Shown piece by piece: positions 48,836-58,698 of a stretch of 64,000 nt of DNA; the stretch's first letter is position 1; each line of letters begins with the position of its first letter. The notes under the pieces are model-generated. The model saw only the letters and a list, made by a program, of their open reading frames with translations. It ran no database searches and had not been told where the DNA came from. The position numbers were made by a program, and so were the translations under genes. This stretch comes from Kluyvera intermedia (GTDB lineage: Bacteria > Pseudomonadota > Gammaproteobacteria > Enterobacterales > Enterobacteriaceae): assembly GCF_021440345.1 (NCBI RefSeq), contig NZ_JAKCNS010000029.1, positions 16,953 to 80,952 on the forward strand. The letters run 5' to 3'.

Positions 48836-50026
48836 TTATTCAGCCAGCGCCTGCGCGCAGGCCCAGGCGCTCGACCACGCCCACTGGAAGTTGTAGCCAC
48901 CCAGCCAGCCGGTCACGTCCATCACTTCGCCAATAAAATACAGGCCCGGTGCTTTCTTCGCTTCCATCGTGCGCGAGGAAAGCTCGTTGGTATCAACGCC
49001 GCCGAGGGTCACTTCCGCCGTACGGTAGCCTTCGGTGCCGTTTGGCTGAACGCGCCAATTTGTCAGCGTCTCTACCAGCGTTTGCTGCTCACGCACGTTG
49101 AGCTGCTTTAGCGTCACGTCGGGGATCTGCCCAAGCTGTTGCAAGCATTCCACCAAACGTTTTGGCAGCTGCATCGCCAGGGTATTCTTCAGACTCTGAT
49201 TAGGGTGTTCGGCCCGCTGCACATCGAGGAAGTCGGCGAGATCAACATCTGGCAGCAGGTTAATGCTGACAAACTCGCCCGCCTGCCAATAGCTGGAGAT
49301 TTGCAGGACTGCCGGACCAGAAAGCCCGCGGTGGGTGAAAAGCAGACTTTCGCGGAATAGCGTGCCGTCCTGAGCGGTAATCGTCGATGGAACGGAGACG
49401 CCAGAAAGTACCTGGAATTGTTCCAGCATCGGTTTGTGCAGCGTAAATGGCACCAGCCCTGCGCGAGTTGGCAGCACCTTCAGACCAAACTGCTCTGCAA
49501 TTTTATAACCGAATGGTGAAGCACCCAGACCCGGCATCGACAGGCCGCCGCTGGCAATAACCAGTTTATCCGCCGCCACCGCGTCGCCGTTAAGCTGCAG
49601 GGTATAGCCCGTTTCATCCTGAGTGACGCTAAGAATTTCGCTGCGCAGGCGGGTGGTCACGTTGCCTTTTTCACACTCGGCGACCAGCATTGCGACAATC
49701 TGCTCGGCAGAGTCATCGCAGAACAATTGCCCCAGCGTCTTTTCATGCCAGGCAATGCCGTGCTTACCAACCATGTCGATAAAGTCCCACTGGGTGTAAC
49801 GCGCGAGCGCAGATTTGCAAAAATGCGGGTTTTGGCTGAGATAGGCCGCGGGTTCGACATAAAGGTTAGTGAAATTGCAACGACCACCGCCGGACATAAG
49901 GATTTTACGCCCCGGTTTTTTACCGTTATCCAGCAGCAAAACGCGACGCCCCGCCTGCCCGACCATGGCTGCACAAAACATTCCTGCCGCTCCGGCACCC
50001 ACTACAATGGCATCAAACCTTTCCAC
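48836..50026 (-). CDS. yhiN: BaiN/RdsA-type NAD(P)/FAD-dependent oxidoreductase YhiN
   Basis: A 396-residue flavoprotein (E. coli YhiN 400). The N-terminal dinucleotide-binding motif DAIVVGAGAAGMFCAAMVG and KILMSGGGRCNFTN, plus the C-terminal GLYFIGEVMDVTGWLGGYNF, define the HI0933/BaiN family. The physiological reaction is unknown. It lies between the padC-linked regulator and pitA. Confidence 0.92.
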   Translation of the reverse strand: MERFDAIVVGAGAAGMFCAAMVGQAGRRVLLLDNGKKPGRKILMSGGGRCNFTNLYVEPAAYLSQNPHFCKSALARYTQWDFIDMVGKHGIAWHEKTLGQLFCDDSAEQIVAMLVAECEKGNVTTRLRSEILSVTQDETGYTLQLNGDAVAADKLVIASGGLSMPGLGASPFGYKIAEQFGLKVLPTRAGLVPFTLHKPMLEQFQVLSGVSVPSTITAQDGTLFRESLLFTHRGLSGPAVLQISSYWQAGEFVSINLLPDVDLADFLDVQRAEHPNQSLKNTLAMQLPKRLVECLQQLGQIPDVTLKQLNVREQQTLVETLTNWRVQPNGTEGYRTAEVTLGGVDTNELSSRTMEAKKAPGLYFIGEVMDVTGWLGGYNFQWAWSSAWACAQALAE

Positions 50027-50256
50027 GCACTATCCTCAACATAGGTATTGTCGGGAAGTGTAAATTTTTCATGGATGTCATACCAGTGAAATATCCACAA
50101 ACCCGACTTATCTGATTGATACAATAGAAATAATTATTTGCATTCACTGACAAGGCGCAGATAATTATCAAAAAAAATAGAGATTTCACTTTGCCCGCGC
50201 TGCCAAAGTCCCTGATAATGCCGCGCGTTCATGTCCTCAAAATGGCGTAACGTCCT

Positions 50257-51744
50257 ATGTTACATTTGTTCGCTGGCCTGGATTTACATACCGGGCTGTT
50301 GTTAGTTTTGGCACTTGTGTTTGTTCTTTTCTATGAAGCCATTAACGGCTTCCATGATACGGCTAACGCGGTTGCCACCGTGATTTATACTCGTGCCATG
50401 CGCTCGCAGCTTGCGGTTGCAATGGCAGCAATCTTTAACTTCCTCGGCGTTCTATTGGGCGGTCTGAGTGTAGCCTATGCGATTGTGCATATGTTGCCGA
50501 CGGATCTTCTGCTCAATATGGGCTCCGCGCACGGCCTCGCCATGGTCTTTTCCATGCTGCTGGCTGCTATCATCTGGAACCTCGGCACCTGGTACTTCGG
50601 TCTGCCTGCGTCCAGTTCCCACACGCTGATCGGCGCTATCATCGGTATTGGTTTAACCAATGCGCTGATGACCGGCACGTCAGTGGTTGATGCCCTCAAC
50701 ATCCCGAAAGTGATTAACATTTTCGCGTCGTTGATCATCTCGCCAATCGTGGGTCTGGTTGTCGCTGGCGGCCTGATTTTCCTGCTGCGTCGTTACTGGA
50801 GCGGTACCAAAAAACGCGCCCGTATCCACCTGACTCCTGCTGAACGTGAAAAGAAAGACGGTAAGAAAAAACCGCCATTCTGGACCCGTATTGCTCTGAT
50901 TCTCTCGGCGATTGGCGTGGCATTCTCCCACGGCGCTAACGACGGTCAGAAAGGCATTGGTCTGGTTATGCTAGTGCTGATTGGCGTTGCCCCGGCTGGT
51001 TTCGTGGTCAATATGAATGCTTCCGGTTACGAAATTACCCGTACCCGTGATGCAATCAACAACGTTGAAACCTTCTTCCAGCAGCGCCCTGAGCTGCTGC
51101 AGAAAGTGGCCAACAACGCTGAGCAATTGACCCCAGAAGCGGCGGCGGCGGTGGAATTCCACTGTCACCCGGCGAATACCATCAACGCGCTCGACCGCAC
51201 GAAAGCAATGCTGGCCAACATCGAAAGCTACGATAAGCTCTCCGTTGAACAGCGTGGCCAGCTGCGCCGCATTATGCTTTGTATCTCCGATACCACCGAT
51301 AAAGTGGCGAAGATGCCGGAAGTGAATGCCGACGATCAGCGTCTGCTGAAAAAGCTGAAAACCGACATGCTGAGCACCATTGAGTACGCTCCAATCTGGA
51401 TTATCATGGCCGTCGCTCTGGCGTTGGGCGTGGGTACGATGATCGGCTGGCGTCGCGTGGCAACCACTATCGGTGAGAAAATCGGTAAGAAAGGCATGAC
51501 CTACGCACAGGGTATGGCGGCGCAGATGACCTCTGCTGTCTCCATCGGTCTGGCGAGCTATACCGGGATGCCGGTATCAACAACCCACGTACTGTCGTCC
51601 TCCGTGGCGGGTACCATGGTGGTTGACGGCGGTGGTCTGCAAAGAAAAACCGTGACCAACATCCTGATGGCCTGGATCTTCACCTTACCGGCATCAATTT
51701 TGCTGTCTGGTGTGCTGTACTGGCTGTCTCTGAAGCTTATCTAA
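50257..51744 (+). CDS. pitA: Low-affinity inorganic phosphate transporter PitA
   Basis: A 495-residue inner-membrane metal-phosphate:H+ symporter (E. coli PitA 499). The two PiT signature repeats are [18 protein letters not shown] near residue 32 and [20 protein letters not shown] near residue 225. A large cytoplasmic loop with variable sequence (about 260-370) is four residues shorter than in E. coli. It also imports Zn2+ as metal phosphate. It ends in a strong terminator shared with uspB. Confidence 0.97.
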   Translation: MLHLFAGLDLHTGLLLVLALVFVLFYEAINGFHDTANAVATVIYTRAMRSQLAVAMAAIFNFLGVLLGGLSVAYAIVHMLPTDLLLNMGSAHGLAMVFSMLLAAIIWNLGTWYFGLPASSSHTLIGAIIGIGLTNALMTGTSVVDALNIPKVINIFASLIISPIVGLVVAGGLIFLLRRYWSGTKKRARIHLTPAEREKKDGKKKPPFWTRIALILSAIGVAFSHGANDGQKGIGLVMLVLIGVAPAGFVVNMNASGYEITRTRDAINNVETFFQQRPELLQKVANNAEQLTPEAAAAVEFHCHPANTINALDRTKAMLANIESYDKLSVEQRGQLRRIMLCISDTTDKVAKMPEVNADDQRLLKKLKTDMLSTIEYAPIWIIMAVALALGVGTMIGWRRVATTIGEKIGKKGMTYAQGMAAQMTSAVSIGLASYTGMPVSTTHVLSSSVAGTMVVDGGGLQRKTVTNILMAWIFTLPASILLSGVLYWLSLKLI

Positions 51745-51763
51745 GCGTCAGAAACAAAGAGAA

Positions 51764-51792
51764 ACGGGTCAGGAAACTGGCCCGTTTTTTTT
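51764..51792 (+). terminator. Rho-independent terminator of pitA
   Basis: A 9-bp stem with one G-U pair (51764-51772 and 51777-51785, GAAA loop) is followed by eight U residues. It ends two bases before the uspB stop codon on the other strand. Confidence 0.92.
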
Positions 51793-51794
51793 GC

Positions 51795-52130
51795 TTAGTG
51801 CCAAATCATCAGGCCAATCAAGCTAATCACCACCAGCCCACACAGGGAACTGGTCAAAATGAACTGCCGACGCACCCGCTCGCAGCGACGGATAAACTCG
51901 TCGTCGTGATGATCGCGGTAGCGCTGTCCGTAAATGTACCAGACCAGGCGCACCTGCTTGCCAGGCTGGCCGTGGGAGGTAAAGAAACCACCGCCATCAA
52001 CGTACTGATAGAGCAAGGGATCGCAACCACGTAGTACAACCAATAACGCACGCAATGATGAAAAGTAACGTGCCATATTTACAACACAAACGATACACAG
52101 GGCCCAAAACAGCGCAATCGTGCTGATCAT
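51795..52130 (-). CDS. uspB: Universal stress protein B
   Basis: A 111-residue membrane protein, the same length as E. coli UspB, with hydrophobic segments at both ends ([36 protein letters not shown]) around a charged middle ([19 protein letters not shown]). E. coli uspB is sigma-S dependent and affects ethanol tolerance. The start is the ATG at 52128-52130; the frame stays open 15 codons upstream, without homology. It is divergent from uspA. Confidence 0.95.
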   Translation of the reverse strand: MISTIALFWALCIVCVVNMARYFSSLRALLVVLRGCDPLLYQYVDGGGFFTSHGQPGKQVRLVWYIYGQRYRDHHDDEFIRRCERVRRQFILTSSLCGLVVISLIGLMIWH

Positions 52131-52511
52131 AACGCCTCCCCGGCGACCAGTTCCCAAAGACATCTCCAGGAACATACCGCTTCCCCATATCCAACCATCG
52201 GCTCAGTATAAGAGTGAGATACCGATCACGTTTAAATATTCGATCGGCTCATTTAATAGTGTAGGAGATCCGTTAAATTTTTTACCACAAGGTTAATCGT
52301 TATCAATACGTAGAACAGAAAAATTTGTTTAACTAATTGGTGAACCGGATGCATTGACGGCGCCTGAAGGCCAAGATAAGGTAGAAATATCTACTACAAT
52401 TAGGTCTTTAATGGCTACCCCGCGCATGTTGCACGCAGGACGCGGGCAAGGGACAGCGTATGGGCTGTCTGGTCCAACAGTCATCGACAACTTTATGGAA
52501 GGAGTAACACC
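52131..52511. other. uspB-uspA divergent intergenic region (381 bp)
   Basis: This gap carries both stress promoters. Small dyads are visible: GTAGA/TCTAC at 52381-52394 and CCCGCG/CGCGGG at 52419-52446, the latter probably in the uspA 5' leader. I see no gene in it. A frame of 88 codons starting at 52354 overlaps uspA out of frame and lacks any recognisable features. Confidence 0.5.
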
Positions 52512-52949
52512 ATGGCTTACAAACACATTCTCATTGCCGTCGACCTTTCACCAGAAAGCAAAGTGCTGGTCGAGAAAGCGGTATCTATGGCTCGCCCTTA
52601 CAATGCCAAAGTCTCTCTGATTCACGTTGATGTGAACTATTCAGACCTGTACACCGGTCTTATCGACGTTAATCTGGGCGATATGCAAAAACGTATCTCT
52701 GAAGAAACCCACCACGCATTGAGCGAGCTGTCCACTGGCGCTGGCTATCCAATCACCGAAACCCTGAGCGGCAGCGGCGACCTGGGTCAGGTCTTGGTTG
52801 ATGCCATTAAGAAATACGATATGGATCTGGTTGTTTGCGGTCATCACCAGGATTTCTGGAGCAAACTGATGTCGTCTGCACGTCAGCTGATCAACACCGT
52901 CCACGTCGATATGCTGATTGTTCCGCTGCGCGACGACGAAGAAGAATAA
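52512..52949 (+). CDS. uspA: Universal stress protein A
   Basis: A 145-residue cytoplasmic homodimer (E. coli UspA 144) with the Usp fold, starting [20 protein letters not shown]. It lacks the ATP-binding G-2x-G-9x-G(S/T) motif, as E. coli UspA does. It accumulates in growth arrest and stress. The ATG follows AAGGAG with an eight-base gap. A terminator follows at 52968-52993. Confidence 0.97.
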   Translation: MAYKHILIAVDLSPESKVLVEKAVSMARPYNAKVSLIHVDVNYSDLYTGLIDVNLGDMQKRISEETHHALSELSTGAGYPITETLSGSGDLGQVLVDAIKKYDMDLVVCGHHQDFWSKLMSSARQLINTVHVDMLIVPLRDDEEE

Positions 52950-52967
52950 GTCCCGTCGAGCATCGAG

Positions 52968-52993
52968 AAACGCCTGCTGATGCAGGCGTTTTT
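52968..52993 (+). terminator. Rho-independent terminator of uspA
   Basis: A perfect 10-bp stem (AAACGCCTGC 52968-52977 with GCAGGCGTTT 52982-52991) with a TGAT loop and a short U run. It ends just before the stop of the Rrf2 regulator gene on the other strand. Confidence 0.9.
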
Positions 52994-52998
52994 ATTTC

Positions 52999-53505
52999 TC
53001 ACCCTTGCTTACGTCCGGCAATCCATTCCTGCACTTCCACCACAAAGGTGTCCGGTGCTTTGCGGTACATTTTGCGCGCCAGATCGAGAATCGTATGTTG
53101 GCCCAGCGCCTCTTCCATTCGCTGCTGCGCCATATCCATCACCGAACGCACGCCGCAAATCCCTTCGCAGGCCCACTCCGGCGGCTGCTCATCAAAAACC
53201 GCTAAACGCTGACGAATCTCACGACATTCAAAAATACGCTTATCGCCATCAATCGCATTCGCCACGTCCAGCACCGTAATGTGCTCGGCAGGTTTCGCCA
53301 GCTGGAATCCGCCGCCCTTGCCTTCGATACTGCGCACCAGCCCGGCCTTAGAGAGACGGGTGAAAATCTTGGCCAGATAGTCGTAGGGCACGCTTTGCAG
53401 CTCGGCGATTTCACGCACGCTCATATCGCGGGCATCACCTTTGCTGTCTACCATACACATCAGGCTATGAATGCCGTACTCAACCCCAGAACTGTAGAAT
53501 GCCAT
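52999..53505 (-). CDS. Rrf2 family transcriptional regulator
   Basis: A 168-residue regulator. The N-terminal winged helix (SVREIAELQSVPYDYLAKIF, then TRLSKAGLVRSIEGKGGGFQLA) is typical of the Rrf2/IscR/NsrR family. Three cysteines follow: C94 in IFECREI, then C113 and C117 in WACEGICGV, a C-X18-C-X3-C pattern unlike IscR or NsrR (about C-X5-C-X5-C). They may bind an Fe-S cluster. It is divergent from a flavoprotein gene 232 bp away, its likely target. E. coli K-12 has dtpB in this position. The effector is unknown. Confidence 0.88.
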   Translation of the reverse strand: MAFYSSGVEYGIHSLMCMVDSKGDARDMSVREIAELQSVPYDYLAKIFTRLSKAGLVRSIEGKGGGFQLAKPAEHITVLDVANAIDGDKRIFECREIRQRLAVFDEQPPEWACEGICGVRSVMDMAQQRMEEALGQHTILDLARKMYRKAPDTFVVEVQEWIAGRKQG

Positions 53506-53522
53506 GCTCTTATCTCAGCCAA

Positions 53523-53540
53523 AATTAATCTGAGTTAATT
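53523..53540. promoter_or_regulatory. Candidate operator of the Rrf2 regulator
   Basis: AATTAA (53523-53528) and TTAATT (53535-53540) form a perfect dyad with a six-base spacer. It lies 18-35 bases before the regulator start codon, directly next to a possible -10 TACAAT on the minus strand (53538-53543). The position fits autorepression. No binding data are implied. Confidence 0.4.
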
Positions 53541-53737
53541 GTATCTTTTTCAGCTTAAAGATTCCAGATGGTCAACATCACGCCCGGAAAGATAAAAATA
53601 TAATTAGTTAAATATCAATAAAATAACCACATAATGCCCGGCTAATTTGTTATTAAATGTGGATCCGCATTGCAATTCTTAACTACGACCAATAAAATCC
53701 GAGTAAATAAATCGTAGTCACCAGTGAGAAAAACCCA

Positions 53738-54937
53738 ATGCGTAAACAAATTCTGATCGTCGGCGCTGGCTTTGCCGGTATGTGGGCAGCCCTGAGCGCC
53801 GCTCGTCTGGCGGAGCTAAATAAGCAATCCATTGATATTACGGTGATTGCGCCACAGCCCGAGCTGCGCGTGCGTCCACGTTTCTATGAAAGCGCCGTTC
53901 AGACGCTGGTTGCTCCGCTGCAGCCGCTGTTCGACGTGACCGGCGTTAACTTCCTGCGCGGCACCGTTGAGCAAATTCTTCCCGCCTCCAAAGAGGTGAG
54001 CTGGAAAGATGACAACGGTGAAATCCGCCTGCGTCGCTATGACCGTCTGGTTCTGGCCAGCGGCAGCCACGTCAACCGCGGTATGGTCGCGGGAGCCGCA
54101 GAACACGCCTTCGATCTTGACCAGTTGGAAAGCGCCAGCGTACTGGAGCAACACCTGCAAGGTCTGGCCCAGCAGCCGGAAAGCGATGCGCGTAATACCG
54201 TCGTCGTCTGCGGCGGTGGCTTCACCGGCATTGAAATGGCGCTGGAGCTGCCGGGCCGTCTGCGCGAAATTCTGGGTCACGATGCTAAGACCAGAGTGGT
54301 CGTAGTTGAACGCGGTGCCCAGCCGGGTGGTCGCTGGAGCAAAGAACTGCGCGACGTGATTATCGAAGCGTCTGCCGAGCTGGGCGTTGAGTGGCTGGTG
54401 AATACCGAAGTTGAAAGCGTTGATGCCTCCGGCGTAACGCTCAAAGACGGTCAGGTTATCACCTCACAGACGGTTATCTGGACGGTTGGCGTTCAGGCGA
54501 GCAGCCTGACATCGCAGATTGACGCACCGCGCGACCGCCAGGGGCGTCTGCACGTGGACAGCAATCTTCAGGTGCTGGGCCATGACGATATCTTTGCCAC
54601 CGGCGACGTGGCCTACGCGGCCACCGATGACAAAGGCAACCATGCGCTGATGACCTGTCAGCATGCGATTTTGCTGGGTAAATTTGCCGGTAACAATGCG
54701 GCGGCGAGCCTGCTGGAGGTCGAGCCTCTGCCGTATCGTCAGGAGATGTACGTCACCTGTCTGGATCTGGGCGCATGGGGTGCGGTGTACTCTGAAGGCT
54801 GGGATCAGCAGGTTAAACTGACCCGCGAAGAAGCGAAAAAGCTGAAGGTGTCGATTGTCAGCGAGCTGATTTACCCGCCGAAAGCGGAAAGAAAGGCTGC
54901 GTTTGACATGGCGGATCCGTACGCACCGTTTGTTTAA
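53738..54937 (+). CDS. NDH-2-like NAD(P)/FAD-dependent oxidoreductase
   Basis: A 399-residue pyridine-nucleotide disulfide-oxidoreductase-like flavoprotein. The FAD-binding motif QILIVGAGFAGMWAALSAA is at the N-terminus, the NAD(P)-binding motif VVVCGGGFTGIEMALELPGR is near residue 150, and the second FAD motif HDDIFATGDVAYA is near residue 285. The layout resembles type II NADH dehydrogenase, but the protein is shorter (Ndh about 434) and I see no strong C-terminal membrane helix. The electron acceptor is unknown. The divergent Rrf2 gene suggests redox or nitrosative control. Confidence 0.85.
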   Translation: MRKQILIVGAGFAGMWAALSAARLAELNKQSIDITVIAPQPELRVRPRFYESAVQTLVAPLQPLFDVTGVNFLRGTVEQILPASKEVSWKDDNGEIRLRRYDRLVLASGSHVNRGMVAGAAEHAFDLDQLESASVLEQHLQGLAQQPESDARNTVVVCGGGFTGIEMALELPGRLREILGHDAKTRVVVVERGAQPGGRWSKELRDVIIEASAELGVEWLVNTEVESVDASGVTLKDGQVITSQTVIWTVGVQASSLTSQIDAPRDRQGRLHVDSNLQVLGHDDIFATGDVAYAATDDKGNHALMTCQHAILLGKFAGNNAAASLLEVEPLPYRQEMYVTCLDLGAWGAVYSEGWDQQVKLTREEAKKLKVSIVSELIYPPKAERKAAFDMADPYAPFV

Positions 54938-54966
54938 GTGATAAGAGGCAATAGCTCTTGCTGTTG

Positions 54967-55074
54967 CCCTCACCCCAGCCCTCTCCCACAGGGAGAGGGC
55001 GCATAACGAACCCAGCCCACAGCCAGTTCTGAACGATCCCCTCTCCCCTGTGGGGAGAGGGTTAGGGTGAGGGG
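54967..55074. repeat. Dispersed palindromic repeat, copy C
   Basis: A 108-bp element between the convergent flavoprotein and rsmJ genes. It begins CCCTCACCCCAGCCCTCTCC and ends GGAGAGGGTTAGGGTGAGGG. Its left hairpin (CCCTCTCCCACAGGGAGAGGG type) and right hairpin (CCCCTCTCC/GGGGAGAGG) match copy B closely. Confidence 0.85.
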
Positions 55075-55077
55075 AAA

Positions 55078-55830
55078 CTACTCTGCCGTCCCGGCATAAA
55101 TATCAAAGCGATGTCCTTTGGTCACCACCGCATTCGGCGTGGCCACGTCTGCCAGCGGCGGGGCGTAATCCGGGCGTTTCACCACCACCCGTTTGGTCGC
55201 CAACAATCGCGCTGGCTCCAATAACCCATCGGCATCTAAATCCGGCCCCACCAGCGACTGAAACACGCGCATCTCTTTCTTCACCAGCGCGCTTTTCTGC
55301 TTATGCGGGAACATCGGGTCGAGATACACCACCTGCGGGCGCGGCGTGATATCGGTTAACGCCGTCAGGCTGGACGCGTGGATAAGCTGTAAGCGCTCCT
55401 GCAACCAGCCGCCGATTTCCGGGTCGGCATAACCGCGCGCCAGACCATCGTCGAGCAGCGCCGCCACAACCGGGTTACGTTCCAGCATCCGTACGCGGCA
55501 ACCCACCGAGGCCAGAACGAACGCATCGCGCCCCAGTCCTGCCGTCGCATCCACCACATCCGGCAGATAGTCACCTTTGACGCCTACGGCTTTCGCCACC
55601 GCTTCGCCGCGACCGCCGCCAAATTTACGCCGGTGCGCCATCGCTCCGCCGACAAAATCGACAAAGATTCCGCCAAGCTTCGGCTCATCGCGTTTACGTA
55701 GTTCCAGATGTTCTGGCGTCATCACCAGCGCCATCAGGTTGTCATCGTCGTGCTCCAGCCCCCAGCGGGCGGCAAGAACAGATAAGGCGCCGTCTCCGGC
55801 GCCCGTTTCATCCATTAAGCAGATTTTCAC
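55078..55830 (-). CDS. rsmJ: 16S rRNA m2G1516 methyltransferase
   Basis: A 250-residue SAM-dependent methyltransferase, the same length and almost the same sequence as E. coli RsmJ (YhiQ). SAM motif I is [20 protein letters not shown]; the catalytic DPMF lies in [20 protein letters not shown]. It lies eight bases downstream of prlC and is likely co-transcribed with it. Confidence 0.97.
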   Translation of the reverse strand: MKICLMDETGAGDGALSVLAARWGLEHDDDNLMALVMTPEHLELRKRDEPKLGGIFVDFVGGAMAHRRKFGGGRGEAVAKAVGVKGDYLPDVVDATAGLGRDAFVLASVGCRVRMLERNPVVAALLDDGLARGYADPEIGGWLQERLQLIHASSLTALTDITPRPQVVYLDPMFPHKQKSALVKKEMRVFQSLVGPDLDADGLLEPARLLATKRVVVKRPDYAPPLADVATPNAVVTKGHRFDIYAGTAE

Positions 55831-55838
55831 GCGAATAA

Positions 55839-57881
55839 TCAGCCTTTAATCCCGTAATGCGCCAGCATCGCGTCGAGCTGAGGTTCACGGCCACGGAAGC
55901 GTTTGAACAGCGCCATTGGCTCTTCAGAACCGCCGCGGGTCAGGATGTTATCGAGGAACGACTGGCCGGTTTCGCGGTTGAAGATGCCTTCCTCTTCAAA
56001 GCGGGAGAAGGCGTCAGCTGCCAGCACGTCGGCCCACAGATAGCTGTAGTAACCCGCCGCGTAGCCACCGGCAAAGATGTGGCTGAAGGCGTGCGGGAAG
56101 CGGCCCCAGCTTGGGCCTGGCACCACGGCAACCTGCTTTTTAATCTCGGCCAGCGTCTCGAGAATTTTCGCCCCTTGCTGCGGGCTAAATTCAGCGTGCA
56201 GGCGGAAATCGAACAGGCCAAACTCCAGCTGACGCAGAATGAACAGCGCGGCCTGGTAGTTCTTCGCCGCCAGCATTTTATCCAGCAGTTCTTTTGGCAG
56301 CGGCTCGCCGGTTTCATAGTGGCCGGAGATAAACGCCAGCGCTTCCGGCTCCCAGCACCAGTTTTCCATAAACTGGCTCGGCAGCTCGACGGCATCCCAC
56401 GGTACCCCGCTAATGCCGGACACGCCTGCGGTTTCAATACGGGTCAGCATATGGTGCAGACCGTGACCAAATTCGTGGAACAGGGTGATCACTTCGTCGT
56501 GGGTGAACAGCGCGGGTTTGCCGCTGACCGGACGGTTGAAGTTACAGGTCAGGTAGGCAACCGGTTTTTGCAGCGTGCCATCCAGCTTGCGCATCTGCCC
56601 CACGCAGTCATCCATCCACGCCCCGCCGCGTTTGTGTTCGCGCGCGTACAGGTCAAGGTAGAAGCTGCCACGCAGTTCGTTGTGGTCATCGTACAGCTCG
56701 AAGAAGCGCACTTCCGGGTTCCAGACGTCCACGTCGGTACGCTCTTTGGCGGTGATACCGTAAATGCGTTTTACCACCTCAAACAGGCCGTTAACGGCTT
56801 TGTTTTCCGGGAAGTATGGGCGCAGCTGCTCATCGCTGATGCTGTACAGATGCTGTTTCTGTTTTTCGCTGTAGTAGGCGATATCCCACGGCTGCAGGTC
56901 ATCGACGCCAAATTCAGCTTTAGCAAAGGCACGCAACTGGGCCAGCTCTTTTTCACCCTGCGGACGGGCGCGTTTTGCTAAGTCAGTCAGGAAGTCGAGC
57001 ACCTGCTGCGGGTTCTCGGCCATTTTGGTGGCCAGCGATTTAAAGGCGTAGCTTTCAAAGCCCAGCAGCTGTGCCAGCTCGTGGCGCAGCGCGAGGATCT
57101 CTGCCATCACCGGGCTATTGTCCCATTTACCGGCGTTCGGCCCCTGATCGGAAGCACGAGTCGAATAAGCGCGATACAGCTCTTCACGCAGCGCCTGATT
57201 GTCGCAGTAGGTCATCACCGGCAGGTAGCTTGGGATATCCAGCGTCAGCAGGAAACCTTCCTGCTCTTTGGCTTCGGCCTGGGCTTTCGCCGCGGCCAGC
57301 GCGCTTTCCGGAATGCCAGCCAGCTCGGACTCATCGGTCACCAGCTTGGTCCAGCCCATGGTCGCGTCGAGCACGTTGTTGCTGTAGAGGTTGCCAAGTT
57401 CAGACAGGCGGGTAGCGATTTCGCCATAGCGCTGCTGTTTCTCTTTCGGCAGACCAATACCGGACAGTTCAAAATCACGCAGTGCGTTATCCACCGCTTT
57501 CTTCTGCGCCACGCTCAGCGTCGCGTAGTTATCGCCATCGCGCAGGTCGCGGTAGGCTTTGTACAGCCCTTCATGCTGCCCAACCCAGGTGCTGTACTCA
57601 GACAGCAGCGGCAGCGTCTGCTCATAGGCTTCACGCAGCTCCGGGCTGTTTTTAACCGAGTTCAGGTGGCTAATCGGCGAGAAAATACGCCCCAGCACAT
57701 CGTCCACTTCCGCCAGCGGCTGGCAGAGGTTTTCCCAGCTATACGGCGCCCCTTGCGCGACGACACGTTCCACATTTTCACGGCAGTCGTTCAGCGCCTT
57801 GGTGACGGCAGGAACAACGTGCTCTGGCTGAATCTGGGAAAACGGCGGCAGCTCGAAGGGGGTCAGTAATGGATTGGTCAT
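55839..57881 (-). CDS. prlC: Oligopeptidase A
   Basis: A 680-residue M3 zinc metallopeptidase, the same length as E. coli PrlC (OpdA). The zinc-binding HExxH motif is in [15 protein letters not shown], with the third ligand glutamate further along. It degrades signal-peptide fragments and other oligopeptides in the cytoplasm. It is a sigma-32 heat-shock gene in E. coli; its activator rpoH is also in this window. It forms an operon with rsmJ. Confidence 0.97.
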   Translation of the reverse strand: MTNPLLTPFELPPFSQIQPEHVVPAVTKALNDCRENVERVVAQGAPYSWENLCQPLAEVDDVLGRIFSPISHLNSVKNSPELREAYEQTLPLLSEYSTWVGQHEGLYKAYRDLRDGDNYATLSVAQKKAVDNALRDFELSGIGLPKEKQQRYGEIATRLSELGNLYSNNVLDATMGWTKLVTDESELAGIPESALAAAKAQAEAKEQEGFLLTLDIPSYLPVMTYCDNQALREELYRAYSTRASDQGPNAGKWDNSPVMAEILALRHELAQLLGFESYAFKSLATKMAENPQQVLDFLTDLAKRARPQGEKELAQLRAFAKAEFGVDDLQPWDIAYYSEKQKQHLYSISDEQLRPYFPENKAVNGLFEVVKRIYGITAKERTDVDVWNPEVRFFELYDDHNELRGSFYLDLYAREHKRGGAWMDDCVGQMRKLDGTLQKPVAYLTCNFNRPVSGKPALFTHDEVITLFHEFGHGLHHMLTRIETAGVSGISGVPWDAVELPSQFMENWCWEPEALAFISGHYETGEPLPKELLDKMLAAKNYQAALFILRQLEFGLFDFRLHAEFSPQQGAKILETLAEIKKQVAVVPGPSWGRFPHAFSHIFAGGYAAGYYSYLWADVLAADAFSRFEEEGIFNRETGQSFLDNILTRGGSEEPMALFKRFRGREPQLDAMLAHYGIKG

Positions 57882-57966
57882 ATGCGCAGTCCTGGTCTAA
57901 GAAAGAAATGAAGCGCTCAACGGCGCTTTAGCGATAGATCTAGAATGGGGGATAGTTAGGGGAATT

Positions 57967-58581
57967 TCAATGATAGTGGCGACTCATTTCACCCACGTTG
58001 TAGAACAGACCGACCGCCGCGATAGCCAGCAAAATCAGCGATGAAAGCCGTTCAAGACGACGGTGATGCCGTCCGGGCAGCCACTGCGTCACTGCCAGAA
58101 TGTACAGCGACAGCACCAGCACATCAAAAACCGTCCACACCAGCGATAGCGTCACCATGCTGAGGGCAAAATTATCGGTGACGGCGATAAACTGGGGGAA
58201 GAAGGCGACGAAAAACAGAATATCTTTCGGGTTGGCAATCCCGGTCAGAAAACCTTTGATGACGCCGCCACGATGGTTCACCGTCTCACAAGACTGGGCC
58301 TGACTCACCAGCCCGCTCAGCGCGCTCCAGCCAATGTATAGCGACCCAGCAATGCCCAGTAGGGAAAGGTAAACCGGGGCGATCGCAACCACGCCCAGCA
58401 GCATCAACATCGCCAGCAGCATCAGCACCAGCGAGGCAGAGTTGGTGCCCACCAGCGTGGCGAATGCGCGGCGTCGGCCATCGCGCGCAGCGGTGGCGGT
58501 GATCAACGCCACCACCGGGCCAGGGGTAGCCAGCAGCAGTAAAACGGCCAGTATATAGGCCGTCAGCAGGGGAAAATTCAT
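57967..58581 (-). CDS. LysE family amino-acid exporter
   Basis: A 204-residue membrane protein with about six hydrophobic segments and the family start MNFPLLTAYILAVLLLLATP followed by GPVVALI. GFLTGIANPKDILFFVAFFP is a typical RhtB/LysE segment. It is a predicted amino-acid or metabolite efflux protein with unknown substrate. I chose the ATG at 58579-58581, with AAGGA upstream. It is divergent from a LysR gene (117 bp gap), its likely regulator. Confidence 0.87.
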   Translation of the reverse strand: MNFPLLTAYILAVLLLLATPGPVVALITATAARDGRRRAFATLVGTNSASLVLMLLAMLMLLGVVAIAPVYLSLLGIAGSLYIGWSALSGLVSQAQSCETVNHRGGVIKGFLTGIANPKDILFFVAFFPQFIAVTDNFALSMVTLSLVWTVFDVLVLSLYILAVTQWLPGRHHRRLERLSSLILLAIAAVGLFYNVGEMSRHYH

Positions 58582-58698
58582 CCAGAAAATCCTTAAACCA
58601 GAGTGAGCAATGCCCGTCATTATTGAGTGGACGCCGCGCGTTGAAAAACGTAAAAAACTGCGCTTCAATGTGAGTCAAACTCAACATAGACAATCCTC

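Noticed and set aside
52354..52620. Possible 88-codon gene upstream of uspA
   Set aside because: It overlaps the uspA start in another frame, has no good ribosome binding site and no recognisable sequence features.
55857..56981. Open frame of 374 codons on the plus strand
   Set aside because: Antisense to prlC, no domain or homology features.
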